Source of the DNA: JALOAT01 sp041677345
Lineage (GTDB): Bacteria > Pseudomonadota > Gammaproteobacteria > Thiohalomonadales > Thiohalomonadaceae
Direction: 5' to 3'
Length of the DNA: 11,848 bases
Assembly (NCBI GenBank): GCA_041677345.1
Contig: JBAYQE010000082.1
Location: 1-11,848, forward strand
Below are positions 1-6,364 of the stretch, one piece after another. Within the stretch, counting starts at the first letter, position 1. Every line of letters starts with the position of its first letter. The position numbers were made by a program, and so were the translations under genes. The notes below the pieces were generated by a model that saw only the letters and a program-made list of their open reading frames with translations, ran no database searches and was not told the origin of the DNA.

Positions 1-48
1 ACAAAGGCTAGGCGATGGCCAGCGGGGCTGCCACTTGCTGCAGCCGTG

Positions 49-73
49 CGGTGAGCGGAAGCCCTCCCACAAG
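49..73 (-). repeat. possible degenerate REP-like element
   Basis: Read on the minus strand this stretch starts ttgtgggagggcttccgc, which resembles the head of the REP-like elements elsewhere in the window (tgtaggagcggcc). The palindromic part is poorly kept. The rest of 1-107, downstream of the ferritin-like gene, shows no gene I can support. Confidence 0.3.
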
Positions 74-100
74 GCGTTGCCTGCAGGAGGACTTTCACAC

Positions 101-117
101 GCCGCACTCAGTGCGGC
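101..117 (-). terminator. hairpin at the end of the ferritin-like operon
   Basis: A perfect 7-bp inverted repeat (gccgcac / gtgcggc) surrounds the stop codon of the adjacent ferritin-like gene, which lies in and next to the 3-nt loop. On the minus strand no U-tract follows (gtgtgaaag), so it is not a classical intrinsic terminator. It could be a 3'-end stabilising hairpin. Confidence 0.35.
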
Positions 118-860
118 TTCTGTGCCTGCACGCCGCCCTTGAGGTCCTGCTCCAACTCTGTGGTGAGCCAGCCACGCACCGATTGCAGATGGCGGTCCTC
201 GTCGGCCAGCGCCTGGTGGAAGCGCCGCGACAGGTCGTTCTGGCCGAAGGCGTCGGCCAGCCGGATGAGCATGTGCCAGCCGTCGTTGTCCGCCAGTTCG
301 GCCACCAGCAGCGCCTGCAGCGAATGGCCGAGAGAGCTGCGTGGGTCGGTGATGACCTGCAGCACACCCGTGGCGACCACCCCACTGATGTCCGCCGAGG
401 GTGTGACCACGGTGGGATCGCCGCCCAGGTACTCGATGGCCTCGCGCACCATTGCGAAGTGCGCCAACTCCTCGTCGTGGAAGGTCATCAGTTCCTCGCG
501 CGTGGGTCCCTGTTCCCAGGTGCCGACCACGTCCAACTTGGCGATCACGGCCTCGTACAAACGGGTGCCGGTGCGCTCGAACGCCAAACGCTCACCCAAC
601 TTGTCGAGGAACACCGAAGGGCGGTTTCCCTTCAGCATCTGCATGCCGGCCTTGGCCGTGCCCTTGGCGGTGCCGGGGGGCGGTACGGTGCCGATGGGCG
701 GTGAGTCGTGCAGGTAGACACGGCGCAGTTCCTCTATCTGGTGGCCGTTGCCGCCGGAGGTGGGGATGCTGGTTTCTGCGCCGCGCATCATTTCCTCGCT
801 CAGGCGCGGCGCCATGCCGATGCCCGTGCGATTCATGCCCATGTCGCTTGCCTGTGTCAT
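108..860 (-). CDS. ferritin-like (putative di-iron) protein, 250 aa
   Basis: The C-terminal two thirds (about residues 80-240) has the spacing of a ferritin-like four-helix di-iron bundle: Glu95, an ExxH at Glu131/His134 (motif DEELAHF), Glu188, and a second ExxH at Glu221/His224 (motif DEDRHL). The first ~75 residues are low in secondary-structure signal and rich in Gly, Pro and Thr, with no signal peptide, so the protein is probably cytoplasmic. The start is supported by an AGGAGG four bases before the ATG. The gene begins 11 bp after the stop of a larger ferritin-like gene, so the two are almost certainly co-transcribed and may form a complex or share a role in iron, oxidant or oxygenase chemistry. 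I do not recognise a named family and infer the class from the metal-ligand pattern only. Substrate and reaction are unknown. Confidence 0.8.
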   Translation of the reverse strand: MTQASDMGMNRTGIGMAPRLSEEMMRGAETSIPTSGGNGHQIEELRRVYLHDSPPIGTVPPPGTAKGTAKAGMQMLKGNRPSVFLDKLGERLAFERTGTRLYEAVIAKLDVVGTWEQGPTREELMTFHDEELAHFAMVREAIEYLGGDPTVVTPSADISGVVATGVLQVITDPRSSLGHSLQALLVAELADNDGWHMLIRLADAFGQNDLSRRFHQALADEDRHLQSVRGWLTTELEQDLKGGVQAQKPH

Positions 861-871
861 GCGGCCTCCTG

Positions 872-2047
872 TCAGCGCGCGTGCGCCTGTTTGCCGATTT
901 CGGTGCCTATGGACCAGCGGTAGCCGGCTGCGACCATGTCACTGGGGCTGCCATGGGTGTTGAGGTGCTTGCGGTAGGCGAGGGTGGCTCCGCTTTCCTT
1001 TTCCTTGGTGCCGTCGATGAAGCGATAGCCCACCGCACGCAGATTCATTTCCTTGCCGAGCACCTGGCGCACGTAGTCGCGGTGACTCTCGTATTTGATG
1101 GGCTCAGGCAGGGTCGCGGGCAGGATCTCGGCAGGGTCGCGTTTGTCCACCTGCTTGTACAGCTCCATGACGGTATGCAGGTGGCCCAGCTCGTAGTCAC
1201 AGAAACGCTGCCAGATCTCCTTGATGCGCGGGTTCGACTCGGTTTGCATGCAACTCCAGTAGTTGTAAACCTCGGTGGCCTCGTGCAGCAGCCATTTCTC
1301 CATCCAAGTCTCGTCCGGATCGGCGATGGACTCGTACTGGGTCACGTGTTGTTCCTCGATGGAGGCGATCTCCGCGTACAACTGGCGCGCCACCGGATCG
1401 GCGAGGCTCGGCCCCACGTTCATGTAGTAGTCATGGGTCTGGAATTCGCCCGCCAGGATGGTGAGCGCATTCAGCTTGGTGATGGGCGCCGCCTTCTTGC
1501 GGTCGTACCAGTTGCGCAGATCATCCTCCGGGGCGCGATGCTCCTCCGAGGTGGGCCGGCCGGGGATGACGTCGGTGTAGCTCTGCAGGATGTTGTTGGC
1601 GTCCTTGCCCTCAATGCGGTCCATGAGGGCGCTGTAGCGGTACAGGTGATCGAAATCCTCCAGCAGGCCGAAGCGGTACACCTGCTGCAGGTATGGATCA
1701 GGCTCGTGGGCCGCCACCGACGCCGTCACCTCCACCGCCACTTGTTCGTAGGCGACGGTGGTCTCCAGCACGGACTGGTCCGGCGGCAGCAGCCAGTTCA
1801 CCAGGGTCTGCTGGTGTTGCTCGACACGCCGGATATTCGCCAGCGGCAGCCGCAGGTCCTTGTTCATGCGTGCGCAGGCGTGGGAGAAGCGGATCGCCTC
1901 GGATTCGATGCCATTCATCAGGATCACGCGTACGCGTGTGAAGGCATCGTCGTCGAGCTTGCTGAACGGCACACGCACCATGTCACGCCAGGTGAATTTC
2001 TGACGCTCCGGCGGTACGCCCTTTTCCTTGAGGATGTCCAGTGTCAT
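872..2047 (-). CDS. ferritin-like multi-ExxH protein, 391 aa
   Basis: A mostly helical, probably cytoplasmic protein with three (D/E)xxH motifs: Asp131/His134 (LLEDFDHLYRY), Glu231/His234 (IEEQHVTQYES) and Glu286/His289 (YELGHLHTV). Glu201 (GEFQTHDYY) and Glu256/Glu259 (HEATEVYNYW) lie between them. The last two ExxH motifs plus the intervening Glu residues fit one ferritin-like di-iron site. The first motif suggests an extra or duplicated half-bundle. The C-terminal ~90 residues lack such motifs and are polar. The frame stays open to 2188, but I chose the ATG at 2047 because GGAGG lies six bases before it, and the upstream extension is Arg-rich with no such signal. It is the first gene of a two-gene operon with the 250-aa ferritin-like protein. 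Family and function are not recognised; the di-iron call is inference from motifs. Confidence 0.8.
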   Translation of the reverse strand: MTLDILKEKGVPPERQKFTWRDMVRVPFSKLDDDAFTRVRVILMNGIESEAIRFSHACARMNKDLRLPLANIRRVEQHQQTLVNWLLPPDQSVLETTVAYEQVAVEVTASVAAHEPDPYLQQVYRFGLLEDFDHLYRYSALMDRIEGKDANNILQSYTDVIPGRPTSEEHRAPEDDLRNWYDRKKAAPITKLNALTILAGEFQTHDYYMNVGPSLADPVARQLYAEIASIEEQHVTQYESIADPDETWMEKWLLHEATEVYNYWSCMQTESNPRIKEIWQRFCDYELGHLHTVMELYKQVDKRDPAEILPATLPEPIKYESHRDYVRQVLGKEMNLRAVGYRFIDGTKEKESGATLAYRKHLNTHGSPSDMVAAGYRWSIGTEIGKQAHAR

Positions 2048-2191
2048 GCGGTTCCTCCGCGTCGGGTCTGTCGCCAGTTTGGAGGAGCCGCGGCGCATCG
2101 CCATGAAGCGGGGCGTGAATTCCTGCCATCCCAGCGGGTACCCCATCGCAAGAAACGGGCGAGAACCGGATTGCCGCAGCGACGCCACTTG

Positions 2192-2226
2192 CGTAGGTCA
2201 CGTTGGCACGCCAGCGGCTACGTGAC
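2192..2226 (+). repeat. palindromic repeat, family 'cgtaggtcacgttg', copy A
   Basis: It begins cgtaggtcacgttgg and ends ctacgtgac; the inner arms gtcacgt and acgtgac are perfect reverse complements, so it can form a hairpin. Two more members occur at 11772-11803 and 11821-11848. The spread of copies in intergenic DNA suggests a genome-wide small repeat. No protein-coding role is seen. Confidence 0.65.
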
Positions 2227-2321
2227 AACACCGTGCTGGAATATCCGTCAAGTTAACAAGCGCACCGAAGCGAACCCCGTCAGCGAACATGCATCCCATG
2301 ATCACTCCCTGAATGGCCGCC

Positions 2322-2327
2322 TATAGA
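2322..2327 (+). promoter_or_regulatory. possible -10 box of the DUF72 gene
   Basis: TATAGA lies eight bases before the ATG at 2336, so transcription from it would start at or next to the start codon. No Shine-Dalgarno is visible, which fits a leaderless or near-leaderless message. The -35 candidate (TGATCA, 2299-2304) matches the consensus poorly, so this is tentative. Confidence 0.3.
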
Positions 2328-2335
2328 CTTGCAGC

Positions 2336-3055
2336 ATGAGCGTGATTCGCATCGGTACATCCGGTTACCAGTACGATCATTGGCGGGGCATCCTCTACCC
2401 GGAAGACGTGCCCAAACGTCGCTGGTTCGAGATCTACACGCAAAGTTTCGACACCGTGGAGATCAACAATACCTTTTACCGCCTGCCGGGAGCCGACGTC
2501 TTCGACCACTGGCGACAACAGGCGCCGAAGGGTTTCCTCTATGCACTCAAGTTCAGCCGCTATGGCACACACCGTCGACGCTTGAATGACCCGGAAAATT
2601 CCGTGACGCACTTCGTCGAAGTCGCCACACGCCTGCACGGAATGCTGGGCCCGATCCTGGTGCAACTGCCACCGCGCTGGGACGTGAACGTAGCACGCTT
2701 GGAAGCCTTTCTCACCGTTGCACCACGCCGCTACCGCTGGGCGGTGGAAGTGCGTGATCCACGTTGGCTCAGTGAAGCCGTGTATGCCACCCTCCGACGT
2801 CACAACGCCGCCCTGTGCATTCACGACCACATCAAGGATCACCCGCGGGTGATCACGGCGACGTGGGTTTACTTGCGTTACCACGGGGGCGCCACCGAGA
2901 CCGGCGCCTATTCCGACGCACAACTGGCGCATGAGGCAGAATTCATCCACAACTGCAGGCGCGCCGGTCATGACGTGTATGCCTATTTCAACAACGATCA
3001 AGGCGGCCATGCGGTGCACAATGCGCTGCAACTCAAGAGATCCGTGAGTCCCTGA
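2336..3055 (+). CDS. DUF72 family protein (YecE-like)
   Basis: A 239-residue protein with the hallmark blocks of the DUF72/YecE family, which folds as a TIM-like barrel: GTSGY near the N-terminus (residues 7-11) followed by W.G..YP, VEINNTFYRLP (41-51), QLPPRW (110-115), EVRDPRW (138-144), RYHG (181-184) and the C-terminal YAYFNND...GHAV.NA block (215-230). Length is normal for the family. There is no signal peptide. The biochemical function of DUF72 proteins is not established as far as I know. The gene is transcribed divergently from the ferritin-like pair and lies 50 bp upstream of a cupin gene on the same strand. The ATG has no evident Shine-Dalgarno, but homology begins within the first few residues, which supports this start. 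Confidence 0.93.
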   Translation: MSVIRIGTSGYQYDHWRGILYPEDVPKRRWFEIYTQSFDTVEINNTFYRLPGADVFDHWRQQAPKGFLYALKFSRYGTHRRRLNDPENSVTHFVEVATRLHGMLGPILVQLPPRWDVNVARLEAFLTVAPRRYRWAVEVRDPRWLSEAVYATLRRHNAALCIHDHIKDHPRVITATWVYLRYHGGATETGAYSDAQLAHEAEFIHNCRRAGHDVYAYFNNDQGGHAVHNALQLKRSVSP

Positions 3056-3105
3056 GCCGTGATGCGCGGCTATGGTTCAAGAAACATTGCCGCGGGCAGC
3101 GGATC

Positions 3106-3411
3106 ATGGAACGTGTGTCAGTCACGCATACCGGGGATGGCTTTCACGTGATTGCCCGGACTGGACGCTCGCAAGCGGCCACCATGACGCTGCACCCCGG
3201 CGAGGCCACGGGCGGCCCGGAAAACAGCCATGGCAGTGACCAGTGGATGTACGTGGTCGCCGGGTACGGGCTGGCGCTGGTGGAGGGGCAGGAGGTATCG
3301 CTCGCCGCGGGCGACCTCTTGATGATCGAGGCCGGTGAGCGTCATGAAGTGCGCTGCCTCGGCGACAAGCCTTTCGAAACGCTCAACATCTACGCGCCGC
3401 CAGCCTACTGA
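3106..3411 (+). CDS. small cupin-domain protein
   Basis: A single-domain cupin of 101 residues. Motif 1 is around residues 31-54 (PGEATGG...SHGSDQWMYVVAG) and motif 2 around 69-82 (AGDLLMIEAGERHEV). Likely metal ligands are His42, Asp45 and His80. The first His of the usual HxH is Asn40 here (NSH), so metal binding may be weakened or use another ligand. Such small cupins are often mononuclear metal enzymes, sugar-binding or stress proteins, and the sequence does not say which. It sits between a DUF72 gene and a DUF5335-like gene on the same strand, with a 38-bp gap to the latter. The Shine-Dalgarno before ATG 3106 is weak, but the conserved fold fills the whole ORF. Confidence 0.88.
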   Translation: MERVSVTHTGDGFHVIARTGRSQAATMTLHPGEATGGPENSHGSDQWMYVVAGYGLALVEGQEVSLAAGDLLMIEAGERHEVRCLGDKPFETLNIYAPPAY

Positions 3412-3449
3412 GCCGCGCGCGGCGACGGCTGGGTCGCCGGGGAGGTTTC

Positions 3450-3851
3450 ATGGAACGCACGGAGATCCGCCGCCCGGCGTGGCGCCCCTTTCTGGACGAG
3501 TTCAGCCGCCGCCATCACGGCTGGCGCGTGACCCTGGGTGTCATCGACACGGAGCTGTTGCGCCGCAGCATGGAAGCCGAGGCCCATCTCGTCGCCGAGG
3601 ATGCCGTGTTCGAAGGCATGGACCTGGAAATCCGTCCCGAGGGTGAACAGTTGGCGGTACTGCTCGGCCTCCAGCACACCCTTTCCCGTCACGCGGTGCA
3701 GGCACCGCGGCGCATGTTCGTGGAGACCGATGGCGAAACGATCGAGGAGGGCTTGCGCGTAGACTCCACTGACGGTTCCACCTTGCTCATGCGCTTCCGT
3801 GCCGTGGCACCCCCCGAGGCGCTCAACGGCTTCGCCAAGACCGAAGCGTGA
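3450..3851 (+). CDS. DUF5335-like protein
   Basis: A 133-residue soluble protein with the general layout I associate with DUF5335: an N-terminal W.PF.DEFSR.H.GW segment (about residues 11-25), a central Leu/Glu-rich strand region (LEIRPEGEQLAVLLGLQHTLSRHAVQAP, in part) and a C-terminal segment ending in STDGSTLLMRFRAVAPPEAL (part of 105-124). The function is unknown. The start is supported by GGGGAGG a few bases upstream. Its stop codon overlaps the start of the alpha/beta hydrolase gene, so the two are translationally coupled. The assignment is by recognition of sequence pattern rather than a search, and the exact family could differ. Confidence 0.8.
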   Translation: MERTEIRRPAWRPFLDEFSRRHHGWRVTLGVIDTELLRRSMEAEAHLVAEDAVFEGMDLEIRPEGEQLAVLLGLQHTLSRHAVQAPRRMFVETDGETIEEGLRVDSTDGSTLLMRFRAVAPPEALNGFAKTEA

Positions 3852-4486
3852 TGAGCGAGATCGGGCTGGAGGCCGCCGGCACGCCGCTGCTGGGATTCCT
3901 CGATCGACCCGCGAATGCGCGGGGTGTGATTGTGTTTGCGCACGGGGGCGGCAGCACCCGCTTCAGTAACCGCAATCGCTACGTGGCTGACGAACTGAAC
4001 CTGAACGGCTATGCCACCCTGCTGTTCGACCTGCTTACCACCGACGAATACCACGAGGACAAGAAAACCGGGCTGCTGCGTACCCACGTCGGTCTGCTTG
4101 CGGATCGGCTTACCGGCGCGCTGGACTGGGTGGCCGCGCAAGCTTCGCTGTCCTCGTTGCCCGTGGGATTGATCGGCAACGACACCGGGGCCGCGGCGGC
4201 GCTCGCCACCGCCGCAGAGCGCCCCGAGCGTGTGCGTGCCGTGGTCACACGCGGAGGCCGTCCGGACCTGGCAGGTAATGCCTTACCCTGGGTGAGGGCA
4301 CCGACCCTGCTGGTGGTGGGCGAGCGGGACGTCATCGTGCTGGAACTCAACCGCCACGCCGCCACCTTCCTGCGCTGCGAAAACCGCATCGCCCTGGTGC
4401 CGGGTGCAGGACACCTGTTCGAGGAACCCGGCACACTGCAAAGCTTTACCGAACTCGCCCGCGACTGGTTTCTCGACTGGCTGTGA
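3851..4486 (+). CDS. alpha/beta hydrolase (dienelactone-hydrolase-like) with Asp at the nucleophile position
   Basis: An alpha/beta-hydrolase core of 211 residues. It shows the oxyanion-type loop FAHGGGST (about 29-36), a nucleophile elbow GLIGNDTGAAAAL (about 106-118), an acid position in VVGERDVIV (Asp160) and the catalytic His in GAGHLFEEPG (His188). Relatives usually have a Ser in the elbow (GASTG type); here it is Asp111 (G-N-D-T-G). An Asp nucleophile is known in epoxide hydrolases and haloalkane dehalogenases, so the protein could be catalytic by that chemistry or inactive as an esterase. The ATG overlaps the preceding stop as TGATG. A GTG three bases earlier (3848) is an equal alternative and would give a GTGA overlap and 212 residues. 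No signal peptide is present. The substrate is unknown. Confidence 0.88.
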   Translation: MSEIGLEAAGTPLLGFLDRPANARGVIVFAHGGGSTRFSNRNRYVADELNLNGYATLLFDLLTTDEYHEDKKTGLLRTHVGLLADRLTGALDWVAAQASLSSLPVGLIGNDTGAAAALATAAERPERVRAVVTRGGRPDLAGNALPWVRAPTLLVVGERDVIVLELNRHAATFLRCENRIALVPGAGHLFEEPGTLQSFTELARDWFLDWL

Positions 4487-4520
4487 ACACGGTCTCCCAT
4501 GCGCCATTTGCCGCATCGCC

Positions 4521-4546
4521 AATCGCCACCGGTGGCCGCTCCTACA
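4521..4546 (-). repeat. REP-like element 1
   Basis: On the minus strand it reads tgtaggagcggccaccgg followed by tggcgatt. The core gccaccggtggc (4525-4536) is a perfect 12-bp palindrome. The head matches the element at 7550-7578. It sits in the gap between two convergent genes, the usual place for REP sequences, where such hairpins can stabilise 3' ends or bind gyrase. Confidence 0.7.
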
Positions 4547-4599
4547 GGAGGAATCATCCACTGCGGGTTGTGGCGTCGAAACCGCGGCGTGACGTTGAG

Positions 4600-4624
4600 A
4601 ATCGCGGCCGGTGGCCACGCCCGG
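4600..4624 (-). repeat. REP-like element 2
   Basis: On the minus strand it reads gggcgtggccaccggccgcgatt, the same arrangement as the neighbouring element (head, ggccaccgg core, cgatt tail) and in the same orientation about 75 bp away. The head is less conserved. The remaining bases of 4487-4643 show no gene. Confidence 0.55.
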
Positions 4625-4643
4625 GAAAACCCTGTGGTGATGC

Positions 4644-5075
4644 TTAGCGCGCGGCGTGGGTGAGGGAGCGGGGCATGGTGTCGGCGTGGTCAGTGCACTT
4701 GTCGCCGTTCACGGTGCGGGTGATGAAGGGATAGACGTCGGTATAGCCCAGAATATCGGTGACCAACAGTACCAGGAAGACGAAGATCACCGCGCCCACT
4801 GCATCGCCGCCGGCAGGCAGGCTGTCGAGACGCGCGGCGAGTTGGGCGGCCTCTGCCTCGGTGAGGGCGTCGACGCGCGCTTGTACCAGATGGGGATCCA
4901 CGCCGAGCGCCACGAGACGTGCGCGCAGTGCATCACGGACGTCGGACCTCGGCGGCGGCGTGGTCATGAGCATCGCCTCGGTGCTGATGAACGCGGCGGC
5001 GGCCCGGGGGGAATAAATTGCGCCCGTACTCACGGCGATCGTGAGCAGGGCGCAGAGCAGCATCCTGTGCTTCAC
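4644..5075 (-). CDS. PA2779-family exported protein with C-terminal membrane segment
   Basis: A 143-residue protein with an N-terminal signal peptide (hydrophobic to about residue 20, likely cleavage near SPRAAA at 22-27). A polar helical middle follows, with R..L.ALGVDP...ARV.ALT.AE...LA.RLDSLPAGG (about 53-90). After that come one transmembrane segment (about 93-112, VFLVLLVTDILG) and a short tail (YTDVYPFI and beyond). This arrangement is characteristic of the PA2779 family (DUF6627), whose function is not established to my knowledge. It starts at GTG 5075 with GAGG seven bases upstream; ATG 5063 is the alternative. Genes of this family are often next to a PA2778-type cysteine-peptidase gene, and none is present here. 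The ABC operon upstream on the same strand ends in a probable terminator, so this gene likely has its own promoter in 5076-5188. Confidence 0.88.
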   Translation of the reverse strand: MKHRMLLCALLTIAVSTGAIYSPRAAAAFISTEAMLMTTPPPRSDVRDALRARLVALGVDPHLVQARVDALTEAEAAQLAARLDSLPAGGDAVGAVIFVFLVLLVTDILGYTDVYPFITRTVNGDKCTDHADTMPRSLTHAAR

Positions 5076-5188
5076 GAGTTACCTCGTGTGTCATCCCTGA
5101 CGCTACAGAGCATAGATGTTTTTTCGCGGCAGGCACGGCCGTATCGCTGAACTTCACGCCATGTGTGTGCAAGGGTGTGAAGGACAAC

Positions 5189-5222
5189 AAAAAAATCTGT
5201 GTTACTCGCGAAAATAACCACA
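5189..5222 (-). terminator. probable intrinsic terminator of the ABC exporter operon
   Basis: On the minus strand, tgtggtta and taacaca form a stem of about seven pairs with one bulge, separated by the loop ttttcgcgag. A short g/a spacer and seven consecutive T residues follow (5195 to 5189). It lies 60 bp downstream of the last exporter gene and upstream of the PA2779-type gene, the expected place for a terminator. The stem is AT-containing and modest in strength. Confidence 0.6.
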
Positions 5223-5281
5223 GCACGTCACAAAGCGGTGGTGATCCCGTGCCATCAGAATGCGCCGAAATGGTGCAATGT

Positions 5282-6364
5282 TCAGCGCAAACGCATGGCA
5301 CTCAAGCCGAGTGCGCCCACGCCCAGCATCGCCATGGCGGCAAACTCATGCACGTGCGCGCCGAGTCCGACACCTTTGAGAAACAGATCACGGATGACCA
5401 CCAGATAATACCGCAACGGGTCTGCATAGGTCAGCCACTGGACGACCTCCGGCATGTTGCGGATCGGAAATGCAAATCCGGAGAGGATCACGGCGGGCAT
5501 GATGATGAAAACCGCAAGCAGCATGGCCTGCTGCTGGGAGATGGAATAGGTGGAAAGCAGCAGGCCCAGGCCCAGGGTACTCATGAGAAACAGCGCGCTG
5601 CCGGCAAACAGGGCGAGCAGGCTGCCGCGGAACGGCACGTCGAACCAGGCCACAGCCACCAGCGTCACCAGCGCGACGTCGAACAACCCGATCACCGCTA
5701 CTGGAATCATCTTGCCCAGCAGGAATTCCACACGACCGATCGGTGTGACCATGAGCCGTTCCAGTGTGCCCAGTTCCCGCTCGCGCACCACGGTCATGGC
5801 GGTGAGCATGATGGTGGCGATCATCACGACGTTGGCGATGATGCCCGGGACGAAATACCAGCGATCGTCCAGGTTTTGGTTGTACCAGGCACGTTCCTGC
5901 AATTGCACCGTCGGGCTCCGTCCGGTGGCTTGCAGGACTGTTTCCCGGGTGATTTGTGCAAGTTGGCCGAGCACCAACTGGGCACTGTTGGGATCGGCGC
6001 CGTCTGCAATGATCTGCACGCGCGGCGCGGCCGCGAAATCGAGTGGCAGGTGGATGATGGCACGCACCTCACCGCGGGTGATGGCTTCGCCTGCGCGATC
6101 CATGGCCGCGAAGTGCACCAGCTCGTAGTGTCCACCTGAGGTCACTGCATCGAGCAGTGCGCGGCTGGTGGTGTTGCGCGCTTCGTCCACGACACCGACT
6201 GCGGCGTAGCGGACGTCGAACGTGGAGGCATAGCCGAATACCACCATCTGCAACAGCGGCGGCACGATAACGAAGAAGCGCATGCGTGGATCCCGCAGCA
6301 ACAGCCGGAACTCCTTGAGCAGCATGGCCTGCAGGCGGAGCCAGGCTTCGTGTAACCGTTTCAT
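5282..6364 (-). CDS. ABC-2 type exporter permease 2 (YbhR/YbhS-like)
   Basis: A 360-residue inner-membrane permease of the ABC-2 family. One transmembrane helix near residues 23-43 is followed by a large extracytoplasmic domain up to WYNQNLDDRWYFVPG (roughly 50-175). A block of five hydrophobic segments follows, introduced by the family motif VRERELGTLERLMVTPI and containing FLLGK. The length is close to E. coli YbhR/YbhS (about 370). The ATG at 6364 overlaps the stop of permease 1 as ATGA, so the two are coupled. With permease 1 it should form the membrane channel of a heterodimeric exporter powered by the two ATPases. It is the last gene of the operon and is followed by a terminator. The substrate is unknown; relatives have been linked to drug and cation export. 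Confidence 0.93.
   Translation of the reverse strand: MKRLHEAWLRLQAMLLKEFRLLLRDPRMRFFVIVPPLLQMVVFGYASTFDVRYAAVGVVDEARNTTSRALLDAVTSGGHYELVHFAAMDRAGEAITRGEVRAIIHLPLDFAAAPRVQIIADGADPNSAQLVLGQLAQITRETVLQATGRSPTVQLQERAWYNQNLDDRWYFVPGIIANVVMIATIMLTAMTVVRERELGTLERLMVTPIGRVEFLLGKMIPVAVIGLFDVALVTLVAVAWFDVPFRGSLLALFAGSALFLMSTLGLGLLLSTYSISQQQAMLLAVFIIMPAVILSGFAFPIRNMPEVVQWLTYADPLRYYLVVIRDLFLKGVGLGAHVHEFAAMAMLGVGALGLSAMRLR

Larger units (their letters stand above)
2048..2335. other. divergent intergenic region between the ferritin-like pair and the DUF72 gene
   Basis: This 288-bp stretch holds the ribosome-binding site of the minus-strand ferritin operon (2052-2058, GGAGGAA on that strand), a palindromic repeat at 2192-2226, and presumably promoters for both directions. 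A TTGACG-like box on the minus strand at 2246-2251 could be a -35 element, but I could not find a convincing -10 to match. I see no further gene. Confidence 0.5.

Noticed and set aside
2048..2188. Upstream start for the larger ferritin-like protein
   Set aside because: There is no ribosome-binding site, the composition is unlike the rest, and the internal ATG at 2047 has a strong GGAGG.
452..2326. 624-codon open frame on the plus strand
   Set aside because: It runs antisense through both ferritin-like genes, whose motifs, ribosome-binding sites and spacing are convincing. It is a by-product of high GC content.
5165..6139. 324-codon open frame on the plus strand
   Set aside because: It is antisense to permease 2, His/Gln/Gly-rich, without any recognisable domain; the minus-strand gene has full ABC-2 features.
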